A DNA stretch of 64,000 bases from Penicillium oxalicum (lineage: Eukaryota; Ascomycota; Eurotiomycetes; Eurotiales; Aspergillaceae). Position numbers and translations under genes: made by a program. The notes under the pieces are model-generated. The model searched no databases, was not told where the DNA came from, and saw only the letters and a program-made list of their open reading frames with translations. Shown here one piece after another: positions 22,932-34,825 of this stretch. The stretch covers positions 2,108,001 to 2,172,000 of the forward strand of contig NC_064656.1 of the NCBI RefSeq assembly GCF_001723175.1, written 5' to 3'. Numbering within the stretch: the first letter of the stretch is position 1; each line of letters begins with the position of its first letter.

Positions 22932-25168
22932 CTAATCCATGATCTCCAAATTTTCTGCAACGACAAATTGAGCGTCGGTCTTGCTGCGGACCTCCTCAAC
23001 CTCCACGTCCGGAGCCAGCTCCGTCAACGTGAGTTCACCTGTTGCCCTGTTCACCTGGAAGACACACTTTGTTTACCAATATTAACTCAATTCTCTCGAT
23101 GAATGATGAAAGGTATCATTTTTAAACTCACCAGATCCGTAATAATCGTGCTGACCACGTTCGCGCCCGTCAGTGGCAGGCTGCACTTTTGGACAATCTT
23201 CGGCGATCCGTCTTTGGCGACATGGCTTGTTGCAACAACGATCTTGGTCTGATCAGGGTTGGAAATAAGATCCATTGCACCGCCCATGCCCTTGAACACT
23301 TTGCCGGGGATCATGTAGTTGGCTAGATCGCCGTTGGCGCTTACTTGGAGGGCCTGGAAGGTTCAATGTGAGAAACGCGCTCAGATGAAAACAACATGGA
23401 AATAGTGAAAGTGTGCCTTGACATACCCCTAGAATCGAGACATCGACATGTCCACCACGGATCATTCCAAATGACTCGGTACTATCAAAGGTTGAGGCGC
23501 CGGGGACTAGTGTCACAGTCTCTTTTCCGGCATTGATGATGTCCCTTTTTTGGTTTTAGTATGTATGGCCAATTTAATACAGTTGGCTGAATAACTTACG
23601 GATCAACCTCCTCCTCGGTTGGATATGCGCCCTATTCGCAAATTAATTTCTCCCTTCTTTGAAAGGATAAGTAAACCAGTGTCAGACTTACCATGCCAAG
23701 AATACCATTCTCTGATTGAATCCAAACCTTGACATCCTTTGGCAAGAAAGATGGAGCAAGGGTGGGGATACCTATCCCATATTAGCCGTTCGTGTCACTC
23801 GCACCAAAAATTCATCCCAGTTCGAAAAAGATTACTAATTACCCACACCCAAATTCACATAGTATCCATGCTTCAGCTCTTTGGCTGCCCGGCGGCCAAT
23901 ACGTTCTCTCTCGACCTGCGCTGCGTCCTTCACGACACCGTTGGTCTGGTTTGACTCATTCTCGCGCAATTTCCTGATCTCAACATGCTTCTCATCGGTG
24001 GCAGGCACAATGCGATCCACGAAAATGCCAGGCAGGTCCACATCGTTGGGATCGATTGAACCAAGGGGCACGATGTTCTCAGCTTCCACAATTGTCAGGG
24101 TGGCCGCTTTGGCCATGATGGGTGAAAATGCTTTCGTGGTGTACCTGCATTTAAACAACGAACTTGATGAGAGCCAAATCCAACACACACAGTCATTGTC
24201 CCCATCATGGCAACAATCCTCATATCTCCCGACTTACCGAAAAACACAATTTCCGGCCTCATCGGCCTTCCACGCGCGGAGAATAGCAACATCGCCAGTC
24301 AAAGCAGTCTCCATCAAGTAAGTTTTACCATTGAACTCTCGCGTCTCACGCGGCTTGCCCGACTCAATTACCTTGCCCGACTCGTCCATGAGGACAGGAA
24401 TTTTCCCTTCCTGAACAAAAGTATCTAGTTTTGCGTGTCAGATCTCAATCCAAATTTTTCAATGGTAGCAACAACACTCACGTGCGCCCGTGGGCGTGAA
24501 AAAGGCCGGAATCCCTGCACCTCCGGCTCGAAGTCGTTCCGCAAGCGTGCCTTGGGGACACAGCTCAATCGCAATCCGTCCGGTGAGATACTTTTTCTCG
24601 AGGGCCTTGTTGTTCCCTAGGTACGACAAGATCAGGCGATTCACTTGGCCCGCATGTGTTAATGTCGACAACCCGCCCTTGCCTGGTGCACCAGCATTAT
24701 TCGACACGGCGGTTAGTGAGTGCAATTGATCAGGACCCCGACGGTGCATCGCATTGATTAAAGTTTCTGCGGAAAAAAAGTATCGTCAGCACAGGAAAAA
24801 ATATCGATAGACCACACTGGTAGTAAAACAAAAGCAGAGAGTTCCCGCATACCCGCAACACCACAGAGACCAAACCCAGAGCTCAGAATGGTCGATCCGC
24901 TCTTGATATCTGCCACTGCCGAATCCGCATCCTTGAACAATTTGGACCCGCCCCGTTCGATCTTCGGTGCAAGAGAGCTTGGTTTCTCAGTCGACATCCA
25001 GCGTAGTTGCCTTGTTGTGGATAGCTTTGCACTCAACGGGCCGGCCACGCTGGGCGCTAACGGCCTGACAGTAGTGATCGTGCATAACGCGGCCACTTGT
25101 AGTCGTGTGCGACTTGTTGCGAGCACTTTGCGTGAGAATGCAGACGATGTGACTCGTAGAGACGCCAT
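22932..25168 (-). CDS. Succinyl-CoA:3-ketoacid CoA transferase, mitochondrial (SCOT)
   Basis: A 558-residue enzyme that moves CoA between succinyl-CoA and 3-oxoacids such as acetoacetate. Nine exons keep one frame: 25168-24853, 24766-24482, 24424-24238, 24144-23843, 23771-23692, 23631-23600, 23544-23427, 23353-23132 and 23066-22932. The N-terminal ~60 residues are rich in Arg, Ser and Ala without acids, as in a mitochondrial presequence. Subunit A-like domain: [69 protein letters not shown]. Subunit B-like domain: [14 protein letters not shown], and [10 protein letters not shown] with the Glu nucleophile at about residue 384, then [23 protein letters not shown]. Both half-enzymes are fused as in eukaryotic SCOT, and all key segments are intact. 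Confidence 0.95.
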
Positions 25169-25731
25169 TTTCTATTCTCGTCACGCTGTCAGTCCAACGG
25201 TGCTCTCTTGCAAAAGGAAGAGCTTGGACGGAATCGGAGCGAGACAGCTCTCCTGTTAAAGAGCTTTGTTGACGTATGTGTCCCGGAGCTACTTTTGCAT
25301 GCCGAGTGGCGGGTTGCTCCGAAGGGTGTGGGCCGACGAGGGGACGATTGCTTAGTCGGTTGATTGGTGTTTCGGAACGCCCTGTTTTCATGGTCGGCCC
25401 TTTCTGAGAGTCGATTGAAAGATTCGTAGACCGGTGCACCAATGAGACCAACTGACTTTGAATTATAGCAAATTACTTTTTGGCAAATCGAGGATGGTCC
25501 GCTGTCACGCTTGTCGAGAGAACGCGATGCGCTGTAATGGAGTTTAATCCTGGAGGCAGTATCAATTCTGCCGAGGTTTAACCTGACACGTCGCGGACAT
25601 TGCTCTGAGGCTCCGAATCAACTATGAGATCGGCCTTACAAGATTGAAATTGGGAACTTTCTGAGATAGATTTCTGGGTTTTTGACTAGACTGTTTATAT
25701 AGATTTTCAGTTGATTGAGATAAAATTGACC
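25169..25731. other. Intergenic stretch, no supported gene
   Basis: This stretch lies between the CoA-transferase start and the 3' end of the zinc-cluster gene, both on the minus strand. It includes the SCOT promoter. No gene was recognised. Confidence 0.5.
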
Positions 25732-28085
25732 TCAGAGAGAAAACTCCGTAGTCGCAAAATCAAGCCAATCCCAGCTTAACATATCATCTACCGGTACATC
25801 TGGAATAGAGGTCCCAAATGCACTTCCAGCACGATTGACCGCGTCAATGATTTGATTGTCCGACATGGCTGAGAAATGCATCGGTTCTGACCAAAGGTCG
25901 CCTGTTGAAGACACAGGTAGAAGCATTCCCGCCGGAGCTGTCAGCAAAGGCCCTTGTTCGGGGAGACAAACCGTTGGAGCTGAGGATTGGGGCAGGTCTA
26001 GTGGTCTGTTTTCGGTGTGAGGACGAGATGTGGGTAGTGGTGGACCGCGACGAATGAGTTCACGCAGGAATCGCCCGTATAGAACTGATGCGCCGTTACG
26101 ATGACTGGGGGTCGCGCCTATCCTCTCAAGCACGCCGGCGGCCTCCTCAATCAGCGTTCGGACACTAGGCGCGAGGCTTGAGCGGCTGTCACCGGGCGTC
26201 ACACTTAGACTGAGCGCAGCGCATGCAGCATAGGAGATCATGATTACGGTGTTATTCGGCATCGATTTGAGTCGCGATTCGCCTTGGATGGCAGCTCGGA
26301 GTACATTCAATGCAGAAGATAGACCCGCTGCGCGGAAGAAACGCTTCACTTCCACCAGTGCTGTTGGATGATTGATGACACCACCATAAGTAGACAATTG
26401 AGTATGGGTCACAAGAATTTCGACATACGGCGGGAGCGATCGTGGGCCCCCTTCGCTGATTGCAAGGGACCACTTGGTATACCATCGTTCGAAGAAACTC
26501 TCGATGTTTGCTTTGATCGTTTGCGCCATTCCCGAGCCGGTATCAATAGTACGATATTTATCGCAACTGTACTTGACATCTTTCAGAAGCCCATCTAGAT
26601 CTCGACGCAGGACAGCCATTGAATTCATCGGCCCGTCGCGCCGGTCGGCGATATCTGACTGATGCCATGTGTCGCAATTTTCGATCAAAGCGGTTGTGGG
26701 CACGGTGTAGCTTCTTCCACGGGCAAGACACACCCCTCGCTCGACCACAAACAGTGCAATCCAGGTCCTCTCACGCCGTCGCAACAAGCGGCGACCCCAT
26801 TCGGAGCGAGGATCAACGTCAGTGAATCCATCCATGTGTAGTGCACGTTTTGCATCAATGCAATTGCCTCGGCCATAGCGTTGGAGAGTATACTGGTCGG
26901 TTTCCGGTGACACAGACGTGACAATCTTGTTCAATGAAAGATCGAGCGCCACGGCTAGTGCCATGGCTATATATGCACAAGTGTCGTCATCACCTAATCT
27001 TTCTCCAGGTGCCATCCACGGCACATTTACCATGAAGGCAAGAACAATCTCGACCGAGCGGTAGCGACGTGAAGTTATCTGCTTTGCAAGCCATCTGCAG
27101 TGTCGAGATAGTCTTCTAGACAAGGCAGCCGCGGATGGTAAAAAAAGAGCCGCCCCAGACATAATTGAGGTAAATAGAAATGCCGACTGCGACCGTACAA
27201 AAGCTGCCGTATGTACAAGGGGATCCAGCCCCCATCGGGTGTGAGCGAGATTTTGATAGAAACTGTATGGTTTTTGGAAAATTAGCACAGATGGCCTCCC
27301 ATTCCCCTAGATGAACGACTTACAAGGAAAATAACGAATTGGCCTCGTCAAACGTGACCAGCCCTAAATCTATCGGATCCAAATTGGACCCGACATCTAG
27401 ATTGGCTTGCACGGGTACAAAGAACGATTTCGCGCTCGTTTCACCCGCACTGTCACTCTCGTGTGGTGCTGACAACGACTGGTGGGCAGCAGGTACTGCT
27501 TGTTTTACTACATGACGAGTCATGGTCGGAGAGTATTGCAGATCTGAAGCCCTCGCCAGGAGCTGGAGGGGATTCTCTGCATCGTCCAGAGTCAAAGTCT
27601 CATCTGCAGTCATCCCACGTGGAGACAATCCATCGCGGTCATGATCGACGCCATTTGTGCTGTCATCAGCACTGCTGTTTAGCTGGCCTTGGAATTGACG
27701 CAGTAATTCCTGTAGGCCTGAAATGGCTTTCTCTGCCTCTTCTGAACTGGACGGGTCGACTTTTGGCTTCTTGATTGCTTGTTCAATCTGATGTATGGCC
27801 TTTTCTAGGCCCTTGCGCTTGCTGAAGCGTGGGTTAGCTCAAGTCCTCTTGTATCCTCTTGCATTGACATTGCGCTAGATGGACTGACTTTTTGACGCCC
27901 TTCTGGCGGCCTAGATGGTGACTGGGAACAACGCAGTCCACATCTCCCTGTCGGCCTTTCTCACAACGGGAGTGGCCCGCTGGACGGTTGCATCGGATCT
28001 TGCTCCGGCGACAATTGAGACATGCGGGTTGTTTGGCGATCGGCTGATGGGCCGGAGATGCGCTATCAAATGATCGGGTCTCCAT
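25732..28085 (-). CDS. Zn2Cys6-type transcription factor lacking one zinc ligand
   Basis: A 741-residue fungal regulator. Exons are 28085-27889, 27821-27324 and 27262-25732; the first intron uses a GTCAGT donor and joins K-K-N-K-R-K-G, the second joins F-S-F-F-Y-Q. The N-terminal zinc cluster reads Cys22-x2-Cys25-x6-Cys32-x8-Cys41-x2-Gly44-x6-Cys51. The fifth ligand, normally Cys, is Gly (GGC at 27956-27954). The basic linker after it (GRQKGVKKNKRKGLEK) leads into a short coiled-coil-like region. The middle part matches the fungal-specific factor domain (FMVNVPWMAPGERLGDDDTCAYIAMALAVALDL, RRRERTWIALFVVERG). The C-terminus is acidic and hydrophobic, suitable for activation. No targets can be inferred, though the CYP505-like P450 lies directly upstream on the same strand. 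The missing ligand may weaken DNA binding. Confidence 0.9.
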
Positions 28086-29171
28086 CGTGTCATTTCAGAA
28101 GGTTCCTGCGATTACGCAGCAAGCCAAGCAAGAGTTCAGATGTCTTGTGCCTGTTGAGAGCTCTCGCAAAGTCGCTGTGTGGAAGTCTGCAGCGGTCACA
28201 GTCCCTGTTGACAAAGCAGCACACCCCAGAGAGGCTCGTTTGAGGAGAGAAGCCTGGCAGATGCACCTCGCTCACTCTATCCAGCCCTGCTGGATAAGCT
28301 TGATTCGCGGGTTCGACCCCCACGTTCGTTGATTCCTTAAACCAAGTCCGAAACTTCTTGATCTTGGCAACTTGCAAGCGACCATGTCAGCCGCGATTGA
28401 ACAAAGTGCATGCTTTCTGCGGCTCGGCAGCGGCTGGGCGGTAGTGTGGCCTTATCTAATCACCAAAACCAGGCACCGACACGTTCCGAGTACGTTCCTA
28501 AACTACTGATTTTAGATCTTTTAGCCTTTTCCTGTTCAAATTTACTCGCCGGCGGAGATCCAGCTACAACGTGGATTTTTTGGCTTGAATTTGGAGAATA
28601 ATTTGTACTTGTTTATGTTGAAGCGTATAAAGCAGTAATTGAGGATCAGAAAGTGCAGAGGGTGGTCAGTCTTCCTGGCCATATAGGGGCTAGCAGTGAA
28701 CCTGGTTCCAAGAGTCTCACCATTGGTCATCGTCTTGGGATCTTCCAACTCATCCAAGTTGGTCTGAGGGGTCACAGGATACAAAACGCTTCCTTCACAT
28801 GCAGCCGAGCGATGACTATTCGTGTAGGCCAAAGCCAAGCTCTTAAGACACGAGGCTCTGTGGTATTCAAAATCCTGATCCCGCCACGAATATCTTCTAC
28901 GGCACAAACCCACAGCAACAGCGGGTGAAACTGCTTAAGCTTGGACCTACCAGCGTGAACATGTCAGTTTCAGTCTTGCGGTTTAAAAAATGAGCGAGTG
29001 ATACTCAAAGATTTTCGAGAAATTGATTGATCAACGAAGCGCAGAAACTTCAGTTTCAAATTCGAGATGCGCCCGCAAAATAAGCTCAACATAATCAAAG
29101 CCATCCGTTCATTGAATACATAAACCCTTGCACGCGAAATTCCACAGCACATCAAGGTAGACGTCTCCTCA
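28086..29171. other. Intergenic stretch with an inverted repeat
   Basis: This is the promoter side of the zinc-cluster gene plus the 3' flank of the CYP505-like P450. It contains the hairpin at 28278-28296 and no recognisable gene. In particular, no trace of a flavodoxin or FAD-reductase domain follows the P450. Confidence 0.5.
28278..28296. repeat. Inverted repeat TATCCAGC / GCTGGATA
   Basis: Eight-base perfect arms with a three-base loop, about 195 bases upstream of the zinc-cluster gene start. It could be a protein-binding palindrome; no function can be assigned from the sequence alone. Confidence 0.6.
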
Positions 29172-30625
29172 TCATTTCTTGCGCGGGCTCATCAAAGTCC
29201 ACATGTTCAACGGCTTGGTGCTGAATGCGCCATTGGCATGAAGCTTGTAGTTTTTGTTCTCCAGCTCAAACGAAACACTCTTGATGATACTCGCCAACGT
29301 GAAAAACGACCACTGCCAGGCCCATTTCTTGCCAATACACTCGCGCTTCCCATTGCCAAAGCCTTTCTTGGCGGCGGCGGGAAGAAGATCCCACTTTTCA
29401 CCGTAGACTTGGTCCGGTCGGAACTCCTCTGGATATTGGAAGACCTCTGGGTCCCGATTTACCGAGTTGAGAATTGCAATCATGGGCTGATTGTTTGGGA
29501 TCTGCCACTCGCCGCCTCCGAGAACGATGGGTGTCTTGTCATTCTTGTCCGCAGGAGGAATGGGCTCGATATTGAAGCCAGGTGCGGTCGCCGACAGACG
29601 AATGGCTTCGCGAAGACAGGCCTCGACGTAATTGAGCTGTCTGAGATGCTCGAGGTCAAGAGCGCCGTTGCCCACAATTTTATCGATCTCATCTTGAGCC
29701 TTCTTGAGTGGCTCTGGATTTTGCATCAAATAGTACAAAGCCCAGGATACGAGATTTGCTGCGGTAGCAGCGCCGATGAAAATGGTGACGATTTCGTCGA
29801 GATGTTGCGAATCGGTCAGTTTCTCACCAGTTTCAGGATCGATCCCATTGAGAATGGCATCTAGCATATCTTTGCGCGTTTGGTCAGGATTCTTCAGTCT
29901 GCTGTCTTTAATGTCCGCAGCGTATGAGCGCATCGTCTTGATCGTGGATGAGAAGCGACTTGAATACAGCAGATTCAGAAGCTTAGGCCGGGTTGGTCGC
30001 TTCATGGCTTCCATGGTCGCGCCCTCCCATGCATCGACCATTTTCTTCGCCTTGTTTGATTCCGCATCCTTGCCAAGCACATGCACGCGTTGATTGAAGA
30101 AACATTTCATACACGAGGCCAAAAGGATTCGATCCAGATCATCAGCAGCCAAGCACTTTTGCTTAGTTCCAGAGGTCCATTTGCTGATGAGGTCGGGAAT
30201 CACTTCGGCCATATCACCGAAGCTGGCGTCCGTGGCCTCTTGCGATACATGGGGGGCCATGATACGGTGAGCGATTTCCCATGATTTCATTTCACTGTGG
30301 TAGGCAGTGAAGAGACTGTCATTCACTGCACTGCGGATTTCAACAACAGGCCCAGTCACACATTTTCGGAATCGAGTCTCGTCGCAGATCTCCTCGAGCA
30401 ATGTGACACTGCCAATGAAGACAATCTGATGGCCGAGCGCATTGATTTTGAAAATAGGCCCTGATGAAGGGTTAGTTTGGCTGAGAGCCTCCCAGGACTG
30501 CGCGGGGGCAGCTCACCATATTGCTTTGCTAATTTATTGAGCGAATTCCACGTTTCGCTTGGGTTGACATCAAAGATGTTACCCAGCAGCGGGACACCGG
30601 GCGGGCCAGGGATTTCAGCCGGCAT
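29172..30625 (-). CDS. CYP505/CYP102-like P450 heme domain without reductase
   Basis: A 465-residue P450. Exons are 30625-30517 and 30460-29172; the 56-base intron joins K-Q-Y-G-P-I-F. There is no membrane anchor. The protein starts PAEIPGPPGVPLLGNIFDV, close to the start of self-sufficient CYP505 (P450foxy) and bacterial CYP102 heme domains. The I-helix reads IGAATAANLVSWALYYLMQNPEPL, where CYP102 has AGHETTS; the Thr is kept but the acidic residue before it is Ala. K-helix ExxR is REAIR followed by TAPGFN, as in CYP102, and the heme loop is FGNGKRECIGKKWAWQW. The fused FMN/FAD reductase expected in CYP505 is absent, with a clean stop after PRKK. It must use a separate donor. The neighbouring regulator is on the same strand. 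Substrate unknown; fatty-acid-like substrates are typical of the family. Confidence 0.9.
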
Positions 30626-32090
30626 GTTGTAGATTTGAACTCGGAAAAAGCGCTAATCGAACAGCAATATAGTGATGAAAAGAACATGCGACACCAAGTC
30701 GCGAAGTCAAACAAAGGAGAGACAGATCTTTCTCGGGGGGAAAAAAACCTCGACATAAACCACAATGACACATGAGTGGGGGTGCAAGCGATGCAAGGGC
30801 CCTCCCTCCAGAGTGAGTATTCATTCTGCGAAACAGATTCTCGTCAGTGCCCGCGCGACGCTTCAGCTTGCATGTTTTCCGATCGACAGATCTCACGAAC
30901 CAGTACCAACAGGGTATAGAAGGGCGACTAGCGTCCTCCAAGACCCCACCGTTCATAACCCGCCGAGTTCAGCTCGAAGCCGATCGACATGGTTGCGATG
31001 CAATCGTGCAGATTCACGGGATCTTCTTAAACGCTGATAGGTGGTCCGGCAAAGCTACACAAAACCACATCTGCACCCCATCGAGGACCGGTTTTCAGTG
31101 GTCGGACATGCTGCAGGCTGTGGTGCCACGGCCTGATATTGGGCAGGTTAACCTGGCAAGTGGGTTCCATCGGTATGGTGAGCTTTTCTGATTTCCCTGC
31201 AGCTGGGTGTGCTTCGTTCCGCCCTTTCTGCAGTCTTTTTGTCCCAATTCAAAAGATTCAAAAGACGCGGTGGGTGCGAACGGAAGACCTCTGACCGCTT
31301 CAGTATCCTTGCAGACATATGTTTTTCATAGGCTCAGATTTACCCAGATCAAGTGGTAATGGTAGTGGGCCCAGGAGAGCATCGAGCCAGAAGTAGACGA
31401 GCCAATTTGTGTAAGCCAGCAATCATGCCTGATACAAAGTGGCCACCGCGTGCGACTAGTGTGTGGCTCGAATCGAAGTGATGAGCCACCGCCCGCATGT
31501 GAAACAGGTTCATGAGATCTTTGCCATCTTGTGATTTGAGTCAATTCGAATATAGCGGGCGCATCAATTAGTCTGTGATTTTTTGGTCACAAAGTTGCAG
31601 TTGAGAAAGTTTCTTCTTGGCCACCAGATGTGAAGATGTTTAATTGAGTTGACCTACGCCGTCTGGCGGGGATAAAGACAAGAGTAGTATACTCGACAGC
31701 TTGCACCTATCAATGCTGCGGCGGTAGAGTTTTTTCTGTTTGAGATAGCACTTGGAATCCCGTCCACCCCAGATGGTGCGCCCGTGGTCATCTATGACAA
31801 TTCCAATGATATAAAATCAATTATATGCTGGGTGGGGTTTCCAAATAATTGTATACAGTAGTCCGGTTACCTAACTCCTCCAACAGAAAGATCGTTTGGT
31901 TTCCTCTTGGTATTGCAGCTTTGAGCCTTCGAAGGAGTCCGGTGGAATCCACCTTGCGTTGATTCTCTAGCTCTTGCAGACCAGTGCAAGAACTTTAAAT
32001 TGCTAGCTGGTATCCATCAAATTAATTCTAGTCCATTTCAACTCCCACAAAGCCACCAGGCCTGAAGCTGCACCCGCACAAACAATCCAC
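30626..32090. other. Intergenic stretch, no supported gene
   Basis: This stretch lies between the P450 start and the 3' end of the DUF3431 gene. Short open frames exist on both strands around 30765-31190 but none carries a recognisable domain. Confidence 0.5.
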
Positions 32091-33473
32091 TCATGGGGAA
32101 ACAGGCGTCAGCGTCAAGCCATTGGTAGACGGATTCGGTCCACACCATCCGTACAAATCACACCGGCACTGAGCCTCGGTCGCACAGCTTCAATCAAGAC
32201 ACGATCAGTCAGCGTCTGTGGCTGCCTATCATTTGGCCATCAGGGCTTGTAGAAGATCTTCACTTACTGCACAGCAGGCATTCCAAAGATGATATGCCAC
32301 AGTTTCTCAATCAACCACCCAATACCATAATTGTCCGTCAAATCGGTATTAGCAACCCAATCCAGAATGCGAATATAATCCTCCATCGGCCTTTCCTGAA
32401 TCCGCTCCTTTGTCACTGCGAATTGCGCGCAGCACTGGTGTCCAATGTCTTGCGGCGTCTGACTCGGGTCAATGCCAAGAAGGTAACCTAGCACTTCGGG
32501 GAGTTGTTCAATCAAATACTGGTAATCCCAATCGAGTGTAACAGGGTTTGCCTGGAATAATGTGCTCGGGCAACCGGGTTTGTTTGTGCATCGTAAATTC
32601 ACGTAGCCGTTGATTCCCACGGCCTCGTAGCGAAGGTTCTCCAGGACCTTCGGGGTGAGCGGTCCGGCAACATCGTTGTGCCATTGCTCTGCTCGGCCGT
32701 GGATGAAGATAGTGTAGGGTGAGAGATTGTCGTAGTTGTCGACAATATAGCTCAAATAGGCACTTGCTTCGTGACCTTTTCGAGAGTGCGGAACGAGAAA
32801 TTCTTCCTCGGGAAACTCGTCGAGCGAGTAAATGTGTGATGTGCAAAGACTTTGGACGTACTGTTAGCACCGAACTCTGATGGAGACTTTGATATTTTCA
32901 AAGATATGCAACAAGGGCTCGGCTGCAGGGAGATAGACATACTAGTCCTCACAGAATTCTTCGATCCAGTCTGTTGACTCGGGCCCAGACCGAGCTGCCA
33001 CGATGGCGACATCTTCTTTGCTTTCATGCGGCTTAATGTAGCGACGCCACGAATCACTATCGAGCTCTAAAGCCTGGCTATACGAGTCGAGTGTGCCGGC
33101 AACGACGCCCTCCTGTGAACCCTCTTCGGACACACCAGCATCCACGAGACCGGGCACTGATAATTTGTAAGGGCTTGTATTGTCTAATCGATGAGCCAAT
33201 CGTTAGCTCAAAGCCGCTCCACCAAATAGAAATCTGGAGTCGCTCACCATCTCCAGAAATTGATGTATCACCAATCACTTCCCCGGGTCGTAGCCCCTGC
33301 GGTTGAGCCGCGAGTTGCTTCTGATCTGAGATAGGGGAATGGTCCTGTAAACGGTAACGGACGAGCAAAATCGCAGTCGGCACCATCATCAGAAACAAAA
33401 TCTTCCTCAGTCCCGACGAGGGTTTCCTCATCATCGGAAACCCAAGGAACGAAGAAGACTTCATCCTGTACAT
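32091..33473 (-). CDS. DUF3431 family protein, type II membrane or secreted
   Basis: A 381-residue fungal DUF3431 protein of unknown function. Four exons fit: 33473-33248, 33183-32943, 32849-32268 and 32187-32091. The N-terminus has basic residues followed by one hydrophobic helix (KILFLMMVPTAILLV), so it is probably a type II membrane or Golgi/secreted protein. The domain runs from DVAIVAARSGPESTDWIEEF through PHSRKGHEASAYLSYIVDNYDNL, then FIHGRAEQWHND, GYVNLRCTNKPGCP and LIEKLWHIIFG. The last short exon adds a Cys-rich end (AVHCATEAQCRCDLYGWC) typical of the family. Without that final splice a stop would directly follow A-V-Q. The family is often guessed to be glycosyltransferase-like, but I see no proof of that. 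The gene stands alone, with gaps of over 1 kb on both sides. Confidence 0.85.
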
Positions 33474-34825
33474 GATGGCAGGCAGCGCAGTTTTAATCCG
33501 CTAACGAGTGATACGGATGAGAAAGAAATCAAAAAAGAGCTGCGGGAATCCTTCAAGTGAAAGGATATTTGGCAGCATGCCGAAGATGATGCACATATGT
33601 GACTGGAAACCTAACTCCGTGTCAAATTTGACTCTCTGCATTGGGCTTGTCGTTATCAGGACCGATTCTTTGAACCGGGTTGAGATTCAGTGGATTCCTC
33701 TTCTACTGACGTTCCTGGCCACGTTTATTGACGGAAACGGACAGTGTTGTACATCCCCCGGGTCTCGACCACAACCTCGAATCTTGGACCCACGGAGGGC
33801 CCAGATTCGATTCGTCCATGATTCCAGGCCTTTTGGATCAAGATGGTCTATGACATTGTCTTGACTTCCAACTGCGACCTTGTTGCCGGAGTCCTTGTTG
33901 CCGGAGTCCTTGTTGCTGGGCGTTGTTCTGGATCGGTCGTTCCCGACCCTAAAGCCCCTTGTTCAGCGGGCGGAGTCCAGTTTACACATCCGTGCATCGA
34001 TCGGCTCAATCAAGCGACCAACCAAGGATTTTTCGAGGGACCTTATCTACGAAGCAACATCGCTCTTCGCTAAGATGCTGATCTCGGGTTGATGTCACGC
34101 TCGTCATGGCTTAGCAGCGCGACAAAGTACGTGCCGTTTTCGGCCCGAAGGCATCAAGATTGCTCGGCTTACTCGGCTCACATCAGGGCCGCATATTCAA
34201 TTGATTTGGATTCAGCGCACCAATTGAGGACTAATCTCCTTCAATGATTGGGATTTCATATCCCCGCGCAGAGCTCATACTTCGAATCATCTTATTGTGA
34301 CAGGAACTGAAATTTTCCTTACCATCTTCATATATGTAACTTTATCCGAGCCCTGAGCGACAAGATGGTAACATTATCATTCCTAACCCCTGTAAATCCC
34401 AGAAAGAGTTCATTCAAATTTCTTCTCAATGAATCTTGCAGAGAATATTGTAATCCAATACAATTGACCAAGCTCAAAACACTATGTATCGTTCCATTGA
34501 TGTAACGCATCGGCCGGCCTGTCTTCATTGCCAGGTCTAGGTAATGACTGTCCATCGAAGCGCACCCAACAGGCTGACTGCTCGCAACATGAACCTTGAC
34601 ATACCGTCTCACTGAAAATCAACACCTACTCCATCCAACGACATTAGAAGGAGTATGACCACCTTAGATCAAGATGTGCCCAAACACCAGCCAACAAGAA
34701 GAGCAATGTACATCTCAGCTTCCTCGCCGACGTAGCTTCCAGATTCAAAACGTGCTCCTCCACCATCCGACCCAACTCTCGGGGAAATCAATGTTCAAAC
34801 TGCCCGGTCGGTTCTTTCCAAATTC
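33474..34825. other. Intergenic stretch with a short tandem repeat
   Basis: This region between the DUF3431 gene and the small secreted protein gene contains the 15-base tandem repeat at 33880-33920 and no recognisable gene. Confidence 0.5.
33880..33920. repeat. 15-base tandem repeat (about 2.7 copies)
   Basis: Two perfect copies of TTGTTGCCGGAGTCC followed by a partial third copy with one change. It lies in non-coding sequence. Confidence 0.9.

Noticed and set aside
28310..28330. tRNA T-arm-like GGGTTCGACCCCCAC
   Set aside because: The stem pairs only four of five bases and no matching acceptor stem, D-arm or anticodon arm is found 50-90 bases upstream.
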